NCBI GenBank assembly: GCA_018806915.1
Contig: JAGKQI010000084.1
Span: 1 to 64,000, forward strand
Length of the DNA: 64,000 nucleotides
Source: Phytophthora colocasiae
Lineage: Eukaryota > Oomycota > Peronosporomycetes > Peronosporales > Peronosporaceae
Reading direction: 5' to 3'
Shown: positions 37,639-47,788 of the stretch, piece by piece
Layout: each line of letters begins with the position of its first letter
How positions within the stretch are numbered: position 1 is the stretch's first letter
Translations under genes and position numbers: made by a program
Notes under the pieces: generated by a model
Told to the model about the DNA's origin: nothing
The model's input: the letters and a program-made list of their open reading frames with translations, nothing else
Database searches by the model: none

Positions 37639-38158
37639 GTCGAACCAGAAACAAACCCTAACCCACTCCACAAAACGCACCCACGCACCACATGCACACC
37701 ACTACACCATGCACCTCACACACAGATCACACACAGATCACACACAGATCACACACAGATCACACACAGATCACACACATACCGCATACCTCGCACACAC
37801 AAAACCACATACCGAAGAATCGTCACGTATCCGATGTCCAACGAATGGATTCTGCACCCACCGACCACCGCAAGTCACTAGCATCCATAGACACACGCAA
37901 AGCCATACGTAGATGACGGCAGTCTACCGTATCGTCAAGTGCACTCACTACATCACCACAGTTGCAAGCAGATCGATGGCATGCTCACGCCGATAACAAC
38001 GCACCGTGGCAACAACGCACCGTAGCGACAACATACTGAGGCGGCAATGCACCATGGCAACAACAGAGCGCAACAAAACCAAACTCGAAATCCGCAAAGA
38101 AACTCAAGCGAGCTGAGCACGTCGCCCACTGTCTGCATGGACAAGAGCAACAACAACA

Positions 38159-38230
38159 AGCGCGGGACCGGGATTGAACCAGTGACCCTTCGAGCTGCAA
38201 TCGAACGCTCTACCACTGAGCTACCCGCGC
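38159..38230 (-). tRNA. trnC: tRNA-Cys(GCA)
   Basis: Gene unchanged. Marker class L. Next copy 592 bp right. Confidence 0.96.
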
Positions 38231-38750
38231 GTCGAACCAGAAACAAACCCTAACCCACTCCACAAAACGCACCCACGCACCACATGCACACCACTACACC
38301 ATGCACCTCACACACAGATCACACACAGATCACACACAGATCACACACAGATCACACACAGATCACACACATACCGCATACCTCGCACACACAAAACCAC
38401 ATACCGAAGAATCGTCACGTATCCGATGTCCAACGAATGGATTCTGCACCCACCGACCACCGCAAGTCACTAGCATCCATAGACACACGCAAAGCCATAC
38501 GTAGATGACGGCAGTCTACCGTATCGTCAAGTGCACTCACTACATCACCACAGTTGCAAGCAGATCGATGGCATGCTCACGCCGATAACAACGCACCGTG
38601 GCGACAACGCACCGTAGCGACAACATACTGAGGCGGCAATGCACCATGGCAACAACAGAGCGCAACAAAACCAAACTCGAAATCCGCAAAGAAACTCAAG
38701 CGAGCTGAGCACGTCGCCCACTGTCTGCATGGACAAGAGCAACAACAACA

Positions 38751-38822
38751 AGCGCGGGACCGGGATTGAACCAGTGACCCTTCGAGCTGCAATCGAACGC
38801 TCTACCACTGAGCTACCCGCGC
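38751..38822 (-). tRNA. trnC: tRNA-Cys(GCA)
   Basis: Gene unchanged. Marker class S. Next copy 590 bp right. Confidence 0.96.
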
Positions 38823-39340
38823 GTCGAACCAGAAACAAACCCTAACCCACTCCACAAAACGCACCCACGCACCACATGCACACCACTACACCATGCACCT
38901 CACACACAGATCACACACAGATCACACACAGATCACACACAGATCACACACAGATCACACATACCGCATACCTCGCACACACAAAACCACATACCGAAGA
39001 ATCGTCACGTATCCGATGTCCAACGAATGGATTCTGCACCCACCGACCACCGCAAGTCACTAGCATCCATAGACACACGCAAAGCCATACGTAGATGACG
39101 GCAGTCTACCGTATCGTCAAGTGCACTCACTACATCACCACAGTTGCAAGCAGATCGATGGCATGCTCACGCCGATAACAACGCACCGTGGCGACAACGC
39201 ACCGTAGCGACAACATACTGAGGCGGCAATGCACCATGGCAACAACAGAGCGCAACAAAACCAAACTCGAAATCCGCAAAGAAACTCAAGCGAGCTGAGC
39301 ACGTCGCCCACTGTCTGCATGGACAAGAGCAACAACAACA

Positions 39341-39412
39341 AGCGCGGGACCGGGATTGAACCAGTGACCCTTCGAGCTGCAATCGAACGCTCTACCACTG
39401 AGCTACCCGCGC
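39341..39412 (-). tRNA. trnC: tRNA-Cys(GCA)
   Basis: Gene unchanged. Marker class S. Next copy 592 bp right. Confidence 0.96.
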
Positions 39413-39932
39413 GTCGAACCAGAAACAAACCCTAACCCACTCCACAAAACGCACCCACGCACCACATGCACACCACTACACCATGCACCTCACACACAGA
39501 TCACACACAGATCACACACAGATCACACACAGATCACACACAGATCACACACATACCGCATACCTCGCACACACAAAACCACATACCGAAGAATCGTCAC
39601 GTATCCGATGTCCAACGAATGGATTCTGCACCCACCGACCACCGCAAGTCACTAGCATCCATAGACACACGCAAAGCCATACGTAGATGACGGCAGTCTA
39701 CCGTATCGTCAAGTGCACTCACTACATCACCACAGTTGCAAGCAGATCGATGGCATGCTCACGCCGATAACAACGCACCGTGGCAACAACGCACCGTAGC
39801 GACAACATACTGAGGCGGCAATGCACCATGGCAACAACAGAGCGCAACAAAACCAAACTCGAAATCCGCAAAGAAACTCAAGCGAGCTGAGCACGTCGCC
39901 CACTGTCTGCATGGACAAGAGCAACAACAACA

Positions 39933-40004
39933 AGCGCGGGACCGGGATTGAACCAGTGACCCTTCGAGCTGCAATCGAACGCTCTACCACTGAGCTACCC
40001 GCGC
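39933..40004 (-). tRNA. trnC: tRNA-Cys(GCA)
   Basis: Gene unchanged. Marker class L. Next copy 592 bp right. The L-S-S-L order over 38159-40004 hints at duplication of a multi-unit block. Confidence 0.96.
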
Positions 40005-40524
40005 GTCGAACCAGAAACAAACCCTAACCCACTCCACAAAACGCACCCACGCACCACATGCACACCACTACACCATGCACCTCACACACAGATCACACAC
40101 AGATCACACACAGATCACACACAGATCACACACAGATCACACACATACCGCATACCTCGCACACACAAAACCACATACCGAAGAATCGTCACGTATCCGA
40201 TGTCCAACGAATGGATTCTGCACCCACCGACCACCGCAAGTCACTAGCATCCATAGACACACGCAAAGCCATACGTAGATGACGGCAGTCTACCGTATCG
40301 TCAAGTGCACTCACTACATCACCACAGTTGCAAGCAGATCGATGGCATGCTCACGCCGATAACAACGCACCGTGGCGACAACGCACCGTAGCGACAACAT
40401 ACTGAGGCGGCAATGCACCATGGCAACAACAGAGCGCAACAAAACCAAACTCGAAATCCGCAAAGAAACTCAAGCGAGCTGAGCACGTCGCCCACTGTCT
40501 GCATGGACAAGAGCAACAACAACA

Positions 40525-40596
40525 AGCGCGGGACCGGGATTGAACCAGTGACCCTTCGAGCTGCAATCGAACGCTCTACCACTGAGCTACCCGCGC
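40525..40596 (-). tRNA. trnC: tRNA-Cys(GCA)
   Basis: Gene unchanged. Marker class S. Next copy 592 bp right. Confidence 0.96.
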
Positions 40597-41116
40597 GTCG
40601 AACCAGAAACAAACCCTAACCCACTCCACAAAACGCACCCACGCACCACATGCACACCACTACACCATGCACCTCACACACAGATCACACACAGATCACA
40701 CACAGATCACACACAGATCACACACAGATCACACACATACCGCATACCTCGCACACACAAAACCACATACCGAAGAATCGTCACGTATCCGATGTCCAAC
40801 GAATGGATTCTGCACCCACCGACCACCGCAAGTCACTAGCATCCATAGACACACGCAAAGCCATACGTAGATGACGGCAGTCTACCGTATCGTCAAGTGC
40901 ACTCACTACATCACCACAGTTGCAAGCAGATCGATGGCATGCTCACGCCGATAACAACGCACCGTGGCGACAACGCACCGTAGCGACAACATACTGAGGC
41001 GGCAATGCACCATGGCAACAACAGAGCGCAACAAAACCAAACTCGAAATCCGCAAAGAAACTCAAGCGAGCTGAGCACGTCGCCCACTGTCTGCATGGAC
41101 AAGAGCAACAACAACA

Positions 41117-41188
41117 AGCGCGGGACCGGGATTGAACCAGTGACCCTTCGAGCTGCAATCGAACGCTCTACCACTGAGCTACCCGCGC
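41117..41188 (-). tRNA. trnC: tRNA-Cys(GCA), variant 5' flank
   Basis: Gene unchanged, but the normally invariant 5' flank differs: CGAACCCGAAACAAAACCC (41189-41207) and later CATTCACACC and CTACAACATG. This is the only clean unit with clustered substitutions next to the gene. Marker class S. Next copy 586 bp right. Confidence 0.95.
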
Positions 41189-41702
41189 GTCGAACCCGAA
41201 ACAAAACCCTAACCCACTCCACAAAACGCACCCACGCACCACATTCACACCACTACAACATGCACCTCACACACAGATCACACACAGATCACACACAGAT
41301 CACACACAGATCACACACACACATACCGCATACCTCGCACACACAAAACCACATACCGAAGAATCGTCACGTATCCGATGTCCAACGAATGGATTCTGCA
41401 CCCACCGACCACCGCAAGTCACTAGCATCCATAGACACACGCAAAGCCATACGTAGATGACGGCAGTCTACCGTATCGTCAAGTGCACTCACTACATCAC
41501 CACAGTTGCAAGCAGATCGATGGCATGCTCACGCCGATAACAACGCACCGTGGCGACAACGCACCGTAGCGACAACATACTGAGGCGGCAATGCACCATG
41601 GCAACAACAGAGCGCAACAAAACCAAACTCGAAATCCGCAAAGAAACTCAAGCGAGCTGAGCACGTCGCCCACTGTCTGCATGGACAAGAGCAACAACAA
41701 CA

Positions 41703-41774
41703 AGCGCGGGACCGGGATTGAACCAGTGACCCTTCGAGCTGCAATCGAACGCTCTACCACTGAGCTACCCGCGC
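41703..41774 (-). tRNA. trnC: tRNA-Cys(GCA)
   Basis: Gene unchanged. Marker class S. Next copy 588 bp right. Confidence 0.96.
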
Positions 41775-42290
41775 GTCGAACCAGAAACAAACCCTAACCC
41801 ACTCCACAAAACGCACCCACGCACCACATGCACACCACTACACCATGCACCTCACACACAGATCACACAGATCACACACAGATCACACACAGATCACACA
41901 GATCACACACATACCGCATACCTCGCACACACAAAACCACATACCGAAGAATCGTCACGTATCCGATGTCCAACGAATGGATTCTGCACCCACCGACCAC
42001 CGCAAGTCACTAGCATCCATAGACACACGCAAAGCCATACGTAGATGACGGCAGTCTACCGTATCGTCAAGTGCACTCACTACATCACCACAGTTGCAAG
42101 CAGATCGATGGCATGCTCACGCCGATAACAACGCACCGTGGCGACAACGCACCGTAGCGACAACATACTGAGGCGGCAATGCACCATGGCAACAACAGAG
42201 CGCAACAAAACCAAACTCGAAATCCGCAAAGAAACTCAAGCGAGCTGAGCACGTCGCCCACTGTCTGCATGGACAAGAGCAACAACAACA

Positions 42291-42362
42291 AGCGCGGGAC
42301 CGGGATTGAACCAGTGACCCTTCGAGCTGCAATCGAACGCTCTACCACTGAGCTACCCGCGC
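42291..42362 (-). tRNA. trnC: tRNA-Cys(GCA)
   Basis: Gene unchanged. Marker class S. Next copy 592 bp right. Confidence 0.96.
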
Positions 42363-42882
42363 GTCGAACCAGAAACAAACCCTAACCCACTCCACAAAAC
42401 GCACCCACGCACCACATGCACACCACTACACCATGCACCTCACACACAGATCACACACAGATCACACACAGATCACACACAGATCACACACAGATCACAC
42501 ACATACCGCATACCTCGCACACACAAAACCACATACCGAAGAATCGTCACGTATCCGATGTCCAACGAATGGATTCTGCACCCACCGACCACCGCAAGTC
42601 ACTAGCATCCATAGACACACGCAAAGCCATACGTAGATGACGGCAGTCTACCGTATCGTCAAGTGCACTCACTACATCACCACAGTTGCAAGCAGATCGA
42701 TGGCATGCTCACGCCGATAACAACGCACCGTGGCGACAACGCACCGTAGCGACAACATACTGAGGCGGCAATGCACCATGGCAACAACAGAGCGCAACAA
42801 AACCAAACTCGAAATCCGCAAAGAAACTCAAGCGAGCTGAGCACGTCGCCCACTGTCTGCATGGACAAGAGCAACAACAACA

Positions 42883-42954
42883 AGCGCGGGACCGGGATTG
42901 AACCAGTGACCCTTCGAGCTGCAATCGAACGCTCTACCACTGAGCTACCCGCGC
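42883..42954 (-). tRNA. trnC: tRNA-Cys(GCA)
   Basis: Gene unchanged. Marker class S. Next copy 590 bp right. Confidence 0.96.
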
Positions 42955-43472
42955 GTCGAACCAGAAACAAACCCTAACCCACTCCACAAAACGCACCCAC
43001 GCACCACATGCACACCACTACACCATGCACCTCACACACAGATCACACACAGATCACACAGATCACACACAGATCACACACAGATCACACACATACCGCA
43101 TACCTCGCACACACAAAACCACATACCGAAGAATCGTCACGTATCCGATGTCCAACGAATGGATTCTGCACCCACCGACCACCGCAAGTCACTAGCATCC
43201 ATAGACACACGCAAAGCCATACGTAGATGACGGCAGTCTACCGTATCGTCAAGTGCACTCACTACATCACCACAGTTGCAAGCAGATCGATGGCATGCTC
43301 ACGCCGATAACAACGCACCGTGGCGACAACGCACCGTAGCGACAACATACTGAGGCGGCAATGCACCATGGCAACAACAGAGCGCAACAAAACCAAACTC
43401 GAAATCCGCAAAGAAACTCAAGCGAGCTGAGCACGTCGCCCACTGTCTGCATGGACAAGAGCAACAACAACA

Positions 43473-43544
43473 AGCGCGGGACCGGGATTGAACCAGTGAC
43501 CCTTCGAGCTGCAATCGAACGCTCTACCACTGAGCTACCCGCGC
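43473..43544 (-). tRNA. trnC: tRNA-Cys(GCA)
   Basis: Gene unchanged. Marker class S. Next copy 590 bp right; this and the preceding unit appear identical. Confidence 0.96.
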
Positions 43545-44062
43545 GTCGAACCAGAAACAAACCCTAACCCACTCCACAAAACGCACCCACGCACCACATG
43601 CACACCACTACACCATGCACCTCACACACAGATCACACACAGATCACACAGATCACACACAGATCACACACAGATCACACACATACCGCATACCTCGCAC
43701 ACACAAAACCACATACCGAAGAATCGTCACGTATCCGATGTCCAACGAATGGATTCTGCACCCACCGACCACCGCAAGTCACTAGCATCCATAGACACAC
43801 GCAAAGCCATACGTAGATGACGGCAGTCTACCGTATCGTCAAGTGCACTCACTACATCACCACAGTTGCAAGCAGATCGATGGCATGCTCACGCCGATAA
43901 CAACGCACCGTGGCGACAACGCACCGTAGCGACAACATACTGAGGCGGCAATGCACCATGGCAACAACAGAGCGCAACAAAACCAAACTCGAAATCCGCA
44001 AAGAAACTCAAGCGAGCTGAGCACGTCGCCCACTGTCTGCATGGACAAGAGCAACAACAACA

Positions 44063-44134
44063 AGCGCGGGACCGGGATTGAACCAGTGACCCTTCGAGCT
44101 GCAATCGAACGCTCTACCACTGAGCTACCCGCGC
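44063..44134 (-). tRNA. trnC: tRNA-Cys(GCA)
   Basis: Gene unchanged. Marker class S. Next copy 588 bp right, spacer with two heptamers. Confidence 0.96.
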
Positions 44135-44650
44135 GTCGAACCAGAAACAAACCCTAACCCACTCCACAAAACGCACCCACGCACCACATGCACACCACTA
44201 CACCATGCACCTCACACACAGATCACACACAGATCACACACAGATCACACACAGATCACACACATACCGCATACCGCATACCTCGCACACACAAAACCAC
44301 ATACCGAAGAATCGTCACGTATCCGATGTCCAACGAATGGATTCTGCACCCACCGACCACCGCAAGTCACTAGCATCCATAGACACACGCAAAGCCATAC
44401 GTAGATGACGGCAGTCTACCGTATCGTCAAGTGCACTCACTACATCACCACAGTTGCAAGCAGATCGATGGCATGCTCACGCCGATAACAACGCACCGTG
44501 GCGACAACGCACCGTAGCGACAACATACTGAGGCGGCAATGCACCATGGCAACAACAGAGCGCAACAAAACCAAACTCGAAATCCGCAAAGAAACTCAAG
44601 CGAGCTGAGCACGTCGCCCACTGTCTGCATGGACAAGAGCAACAACAACA

Positions 44651-44722
44651 AGCGCGGGACCGGGATTGAACCAGTGACCCTTCGAGCTGCAATCGAACGC
44701 TCTACCACTGAGCTACCCGCGC
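44651..44722 (-). tRNA. trnC: tRNA-Cys(GCA)
   Basis: Gene unchanged. Marker class S. Next copy 593 bp right. Confidence 0.96.
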
Positions 44723-45243
44723 GTCGAACCAGAAACAAACCCTAACCCACTCCACAAAACGCACCCACGCACCACATGCACACCACTACACCATGCACCT
44801 CACACACAGATCACACACAGATCACACAGATCACACACAGATCACACACAGATCACACACATACCGCATACCTCGCACACACAAAACCACATACCGAAGA
44901 ATCGTCACGTATCCGATGTCCAACGAATGGATTCTGCACCCACCGACCACCGCAAGTCACTAGCATCCATAGACACACGCAAAGCCATACGTAGATGACG
45001 GCAGTCTACCGTATCGTCAAGTGCACTCACTACATCACCACAGTTGCAAGCAGATCGATGGCATGCTCACGCCGATAACAACGCACCGTGGCGACAACGC
45101 ACCGTAGCGACAACATACTGAGGCGGCAATGCACCATGGCAACAACAGAGCGCAACAAAACCAAACTCGAAATCCGCAAAGAAACTCAAGCGAGCTGAGC
45201 ACGTCGCCCACTGTCTGCATGGACAAGAGCAACAACAACAACA

Positions 45244-45315
45244 AGCGCGGGACCGGGATTGAACCAGTGACCCTTCGAGCTGCAATCGAACGCTCTACCA
45301 CTGAGCTACCCGCGC
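45244..45315 (-). tRNA. trnC: tRNA-Cys(GCA)
   Basis: Gene unchanged. One extra AAC trinucleotide in the trailer. Marker class S. Next copy 601 bp right, the longest clean unit, with the CGCATATCAC variant at the start of the STR. Confidence 0.96.
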
Positions 45316-45844
45316 GTCGAACCAGAAACAAACCCTAACCCACTCCACAAAACGCACCCACGCACCACATGCACACCACTACACCATGCACCTCACACGC
45401 ATATCACACACAGATCACACAGATCACACACAGATCACACACAGATCACACACAGATCACACACATACCGCATACCTCGCACACACAAAACCACATACCG
45501 AAGAATCGTCACGTATCCGATGTCCAACGAATGGATTCTGCACCCACCGACCACCGCAAGTCACTAGCATCCATAGACACACGCAAAGCCATACGTAGAT
45601 GACGGCAGTCTACCGTATCGTCAAGTGCACTCACTACATCACCACAGTTGCAAGCAGATCGATGGCATGCTCACGCCGATAACAACGCACCGTGGCGACA
45701 ACGCACCGTAGCGACAACATACTGAGGCGGCAATGCACCATGGCAACAACAGAGCGCAACAAAACCAAACTCGAAATCCGCAAAGAAACTCAAGCGAGCT
45801 GAGCACGTCGCCCACTGTCTGCATGGACAAGAGCAACAACAACA

Positions 45845-45916
45845 AGCGCGGGACCGGGATTGAACCAGTGACCCTTCGAGCTGCAATCGAACGCTCTACC
45901 ACTGAGCTACCCGCGC
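45845..45916 (-). tRNA. trnC: tRNA-Cys(GCA)
   Basis: Gene unchanged. Marker class S. Next copy 595 bp right, spacer with four heptamers. Confidence 0.96.
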
Positions 45917-46439
45917 GTCGAACCAGAAACAAACCCTAACCCACTCCACAAAACGCACCCACGCACCACATGCACACCACTACACCATGCACCTCACACA
46001 CAGATCACACACAGATCACACACAGATCACACACAGATCACACGCATACCGCATACCGCATACCGCATACCTCGCACACACAAAACCACATACCGAAGAA
46101 TCGTCACGTATCCGATGTCCAACGAATGGATTCTGCACCCACCGACCACCGCAAGTCACTAGCATCCATAGACACACGCAAAGCCATACGTAGATGACGG
46201 CAGTCTACCGTATCGTCAAGTGCACTCACTACATCACCACAGTTGCAAGCAGATCGATGGCATGCTCACGCCGATAACAACGCACCGTGGCGACAACGCA
46301 CCGTAGCGACAACATACTGAGGCGGCAATGCACCATGGCAACAACAGAGCGCAACAAAACCAAACTCGAAATCCGCAAAGAAACTCAAGCGAGCTGAGCA
46401 CGTCGCCCACTGTCTGCATGGACAAGAGCAACAACAACA

Positions 46440-46511
46440 AGCGCGGGACCGGGATTGAACCAGTGACCCTTCGAGCTGCAATCGAACGCTCTACCACTGA
46501 GCTACCCGCGC
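46440..46511 (-). tRNA. trnC: tRNA-Cys(GCA)
   Basis: Gene unchanged. Marker class S. Next copy 592 bp right. Confidence 0.96.
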
Positions 46512-47031
46512 GTCGAACCAGAAACAAACCCTAACCCACTCCACAAAACGCACCCACGCACCACATGCACACCACTACACCATGCACCTCACACACAGAT
46601 CACACACAGATCACACACAGATCACACACAGATCACACACAGATCACACACATACCGCATACCTCGCACACACAAAACCACATACCGAAGAATCGTCACG
46701 TATCCGATGTCCAACGAATGGATTCTGCACCCACCGACCACCGCAAGTCACTAGCATCCATAGACACACGCAAAGCCATACGTAGATGACGGCAGTCTAC
46801 CGTATCGTCAAGTGCACTCACTACATCACCACAGTTGCAAGCAGATCGATGGCATGCTCACGCCGATAACAACGCACCATGGAGACATCGCACCGTAGCG
46901 ACAACATACTGAGGCGGCAATGCACCATGGCAACAACAGAGCGCAACAAAACCAAACTCGAAATCCGCAAAGAAACTCAAGCGAGCTGAGCACGTCGCCC
47001 ACTGTCTGCATGGACAAGAGCAACAACAACA

Positions 47032-47103
47032 AGCGCGGGACCGGGATTGAACCAGTGACCCTTCGAGCTGCAATCGAACGCTCTACCACTGAGCTACCCG
47101 CGC
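47032..47103 (-). tRNA. trnC: tRNA-Cys(GCA), last copy
   Basis: Rightmost complete gene, unchanged. Marker class M, otherwise seen only at 13.3-16.8 kb. The following spacer is intact up to 47503 and then meets Helitron DNA. Confidence 0.96.
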
Positions 47104-47180
47104 GTCGAACCAGAAACAAACCCTAACCCACTCCACAAAACGCACCCACGCACCACATGCACACCACTACACCATGCACC

Positions 47181-47250
47181 TCACACACAGATCACACACA
47201 GATCACACACAGATCACACACACACAGATCACACACAGATCACACACATA
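47181..47250. repeat. Array microsatellite, example block
   Basis: Repeats of CAGATCACACA (11 bp) with occasional 9-bp CAGATCACA units, here also with an internal CACACACACA stretch, ending in CATACCGCATACCTCG. Each array unit has one such block with about one to five repeats. It explains nearly all of the unit length variation. Confidence 0.85.
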
Positions 47251-47503
47251 CCGCATACCTCGCACACACAAAACCACATACCGAAGAATCGTCACGTATC
47301 CGATGTCCAACGAATGGATTCTGCACCCACCGACCACCGCAAGTCACTAGCATCCATAGACACACGCAAAGCCATACGTAGATGACGGCAGTCTACCGTA
47401 TCGTCAAGTGCACTCACTACATCACCACAGTTGCAAGCAGATCGATGGCATGCTCACGCCGATAACAACGCACCGTGGCGACAACGCACCGTAGCGACAA
47501 CAT

Positions 47504-47788
47504 GGCATAGCGCGTTTGTTCCTGCGCACCACATCACCTTCGTACGTATCTGTATAGTTCTCCATACGGAAGAAGTAGCGGGTACTGAAGGGGGTCGTAG
47601 TTGGCGTTTGTTTCCCAGAGACGCATGAGATTTCTGTCTTTTGTATATACCAAGAGATCGCGAGGCTGTGCGAGGTTGCCGTCTTCAATCATAGTGACGG
47701 CCACTTCAAAACCGTCTACGTGAGCACGTCGCGTATCGACTCTTCCAAAAGGACGATGACCGATCAGCTTTACATAAAGGGGGGCGCC
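47504..47788 (-). pseudogene. Inverted Helitron N-terminal fragment
   Basis: Minus-strand frames encode Helitron-type sequence upstream of the Rep domain, including a GHRPFGRVDTRRAHVDGFEV stretch and YDPLQYPLLLPYGE. A frameshift just after this leads to YTDTYEGDVVRRNKRAM. In an intact Helitron this precedes the GRLFQQYCVD segment that begins on the plus strand at about 47782. The piece is thus flipped, with everything further upstream and a short linker missing. The junction falls in the palindrome GGCGCC (47783-47788). Confidence 0.85.

Larger units (their letters stand above)
1..47503 (-). repeat. Tandem array of ~590-bp tRNA-Cys units
   Basis: About 59 head-to-tail units, interrupted three times by the same hAT element. 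Each unit holds one minus-strand tRNA-Cys(GCA) gene of 72 nt and about 520 bp of spacer. The spacer contains, reading the plus strand rightward from the tRNA, a conserved CCCTAACCC-containing flank, a CAGATCACACA-type microsatellite, one to four ATACCGC heptamers, about 230 bp of unique sequence, a 16-bp tandem duplication (GCACCGTGGCGACAAC / GCACCGTAGCGACAAC) and an AAC-rich trailer. Spacing is 545-601 bp in the clean part and 574-619 bp left of 7937. No protein-coding gene is credible inside the units. The last unit is cut at 47503, before its tRNA, by Helitron sequence. The array also runs off the left edge. Confidence 0.96.

Noticed and set aside
12785..47126. Repeated open frames of 60-150 codons on both strands in every array unit
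   Set aside because: They overlap the tRNA gene and the STR, recur only because the unit recurs, and translate to low-complexity THRSH- or LLLL-type strings. No start context or family similarity.
1..47503. CRISPR array
   Set aside because: Units are ~590 bp with one tRNA each. There are no short palindromic repeats with unique spacers, and the context is eukaryotic.
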